Source: Rhodospirillaceae bacterium (GTDB taxonomy: Bacteria; Pseudomonadota; Alphaproteobacteria; Rhodospirillales; Magnetovibrionaceae). Taken from it: a DNA stretch of 14,750 bases. The notes under the pieces were generated by a model that was not told where the DNA came from, did no database searches, and saw only the letters and a list, made by a program, of their open reading frames with translations. The stretch's first letter is position 1; each line of letters opens with the position of its first letter. The stretch is taken from positions 62,998 through 77,747 of the forward strand of contig NVTL01000002.1 of assembly GCA_002401565.1 (NCBI GenBank), written 5' to 3'. A program made the position numbers and the translations under genes. Below, piece by piece: positions 13,727-14,750 of this stretch.

Positions 13727-14750
13727 ATGACGGATTCGCAACGCTCTTCTTCATCAGCTGTACAACCGACCGTTTCGGGCGGGTTTAAGGCCACGTGGCT
13801 GTACCGGCAAATGCTAAAAGGGCCTTGTCCAAAACGTCCGCCGTATAACATAGAGGCCTTGTGGCCCGGCAATCCAGATTTGGGTTTGCGGCTTATCCAA
13901 GGCGAGTTTTCGCACCAAGGCGAATCCCATACCTTAAAGTCGGCAACACAATTACCCGAACAAGCCTCCCCCAATTGGCTCAACTGGTACCATTCATTGG
14001 CCTGGCTGATTGATTTAAAAGCGCTCAGCGGCACCGAAAAAGGTGGGGAAGCCGCTTATTTTGCCCGAGAATGGGTCACCGCATGGATGCAGGCCAATCA
14101 AAAATGGACCTATCCAGCTTGGTCGCCCTTTGTCACATCCGATCGCATTGTGCATTGGATTTGGGTCTGGGATTTTTTAATCAAAGACGAAGCCGCCGGT
14201 GCCTTTGAAAAACTGTTGCGCCAAACCGCCGCCCGCGATGCCCGTCATCTTTACAAATCCACGCCTAAAGAAAGCGAAGGCTTTGTCCGCTTACACGCCA
14301 TAAAAGGCCAGTTTTACGCGGCTTATGGACTGTTTAAGGGGGAGCAATGCCAACACAACATCCTGCATCGTTTGGAAACCGAAATAAATGCACAGGTGTT
14401 GCCCGACGGCGGCCATGTGGAACGCAACCCAGAACGTTTAAAGTGTGTCGTGAAGGATCTTTTGGATCTTAAAGAACTGTGTTGTGCGGCGCTGGGCCAA
14501 GTTCCCGAGTTTTTACAAAACGCCATCGACCGTTCCGCCCCGATGTTGCGAGCTTTGCGGCATTCAGATGGCGGATTAGCCCTGTTCAACAGCGGCCTGG
14601 AAGGCAATCATCAAGATCTTGATCGCCTGTTGGGCCTGACCGACCCCACCACCACGCCACCGTTAAGCGCACCATACGCGGGCTTTCAGAAACTCAGCGC
14701 CGATCATACCTCTATCGTAATGGATTGCGGAAAACCCGGCGGCCCCGGCA
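13727..14750 (+). CDS. Heparinase II/III-like protein, 3'-truncated by the window edge
   Basis: The open frame runs from the ATG at 13727 to the right edge (341 codons plus one base) without a stop. An in-frame TGA at 13712 means this is the first ATG; no good ribosome binding site precedes it, and the next Met (residue 29) is an alternative. The visible part is the alpha-helical barrel half of heparinase II/III-type lyases. It has the Trp-rich NWLNWYHSLAWLIDL near residues 83-97 and WSPFVTSDRIVHWIWVWDFL, the hallmark LPDGGHVERNPE with the catalytic-region His/Glu/Arg, and GGLALFNSG. The start of the beta-sandwich domain, GFQKLSADHTSIVMDCG, is at the edge. Family members cleave acidic polysaccharides. 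The conserved copy next to rsmB in alphaproteobacteria has no well-defined substrate and lacks an obvious signal peptide, so a cell-envelope polysaccharide role is only a guess. Confidence 0.88.
   Translation, partial: MTDSQRSSSSAVQPTVSGGFKATWLYRQMLKGPCPKRPPYNIEALWPGNPDLGLRLIQGEFSHQGESHTLKSATQLPEQASPNWLNWYHSLAWLIDLKALSGTEKGGEAAYFAREWVTAWMQANQKWTYPAWSPFVTSDRIVHWIWVWDFLIKDEAAGAFEKLLRQTAARDARHLYKSTPKESEGFVRLHAIKGQFYAAYGLFKGEQCQHNILHRLETEINAQVLPDGGHVERNPERLKCVVKDLLDLKELCCAALGQVPEFLQNAIDRSAPMLRALRHSDGGLALFNSGLEGNHQDLDRLLGLTDPTTTPPLSAPYAGFQKLSADHTSIVMDCGKPGGPG

Noticed and set aside
1..14750. CRISPR arrays, insertion sequences, integrases or phage genes
   Set aside because: No regularly spaced direct repeats, transposase-like products or phage proteins were seen on either strand.

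Overview
The window looks like a chromosomal segment of an alphaproteobacterium, most like Rhodospirillales-type lineages. The gene order supports this. There is a hemC-hemD-mic60-hemY block (bacterial mitofilin inside a heme operon is an alphaproteobacterial hallmark) transcribed away from tsaD-gpsA-yciI, and an rsmB gene followed by a heparinase II/III-like gene. Base composition is moderate in the housekeeping genes and clearly more AT-rich in the intergenic stretch around 11.7-12.35 kb.

Region 1 (1-2160) is the accessory-looking part. It holds the end of a secreted DUF4402 protein, a PapD-like periplasmic chaperone on the same strand, and a second DUF4402 protein on the opposite strand that converges on the chaperone. 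Together they look like part of a surface-fibre or pilus-type secretion locus whose other components, such as an usher, would lie to the left. Region 2 (2164-2277) is tRNA-Thr(CGU) packed directly against a strong terminator, both on the minus strand. Region 3 (2327-6754, minus strand) is the heme/envelope operon: hydroxymethylbilane synthase, uroporphyrinogen-III synthase, Mic60/mitofilin and HemY, with short gaps and a stop codon reused as a ribosome binding site between mic60 and hemY. Region 4 (6840-9597, plus strand) holds tsaD (tRNA t6A modification), gpsA (glycerol-3-phosphate for phospholipids), a YciI-like protein and a small Rieske 2Fe-2S protein. Region 5 (9683-11682) is acs (acetyl-CoA synthetase) with its own strong terminator. 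Region 6 (11683-12377) is about 0.7 kb of AT-rich DNA without a convincing gene but with several palindromes. Region 7 (12378-14750) is rsmB (16S rRNA m5C methyltransferase) and the 5' part of a heparinase II/III-like gene running off the right edge.

Most of the window is conserved core genome. I did not find a clearly new multi-gene system. The parts most worth a second look are the DUF4402/chaperone cluster beside the tRNA, one of whose DUF4402 proteins carries a long insertion before its last strand, and the AT-rich palindromic gap before rsmB.
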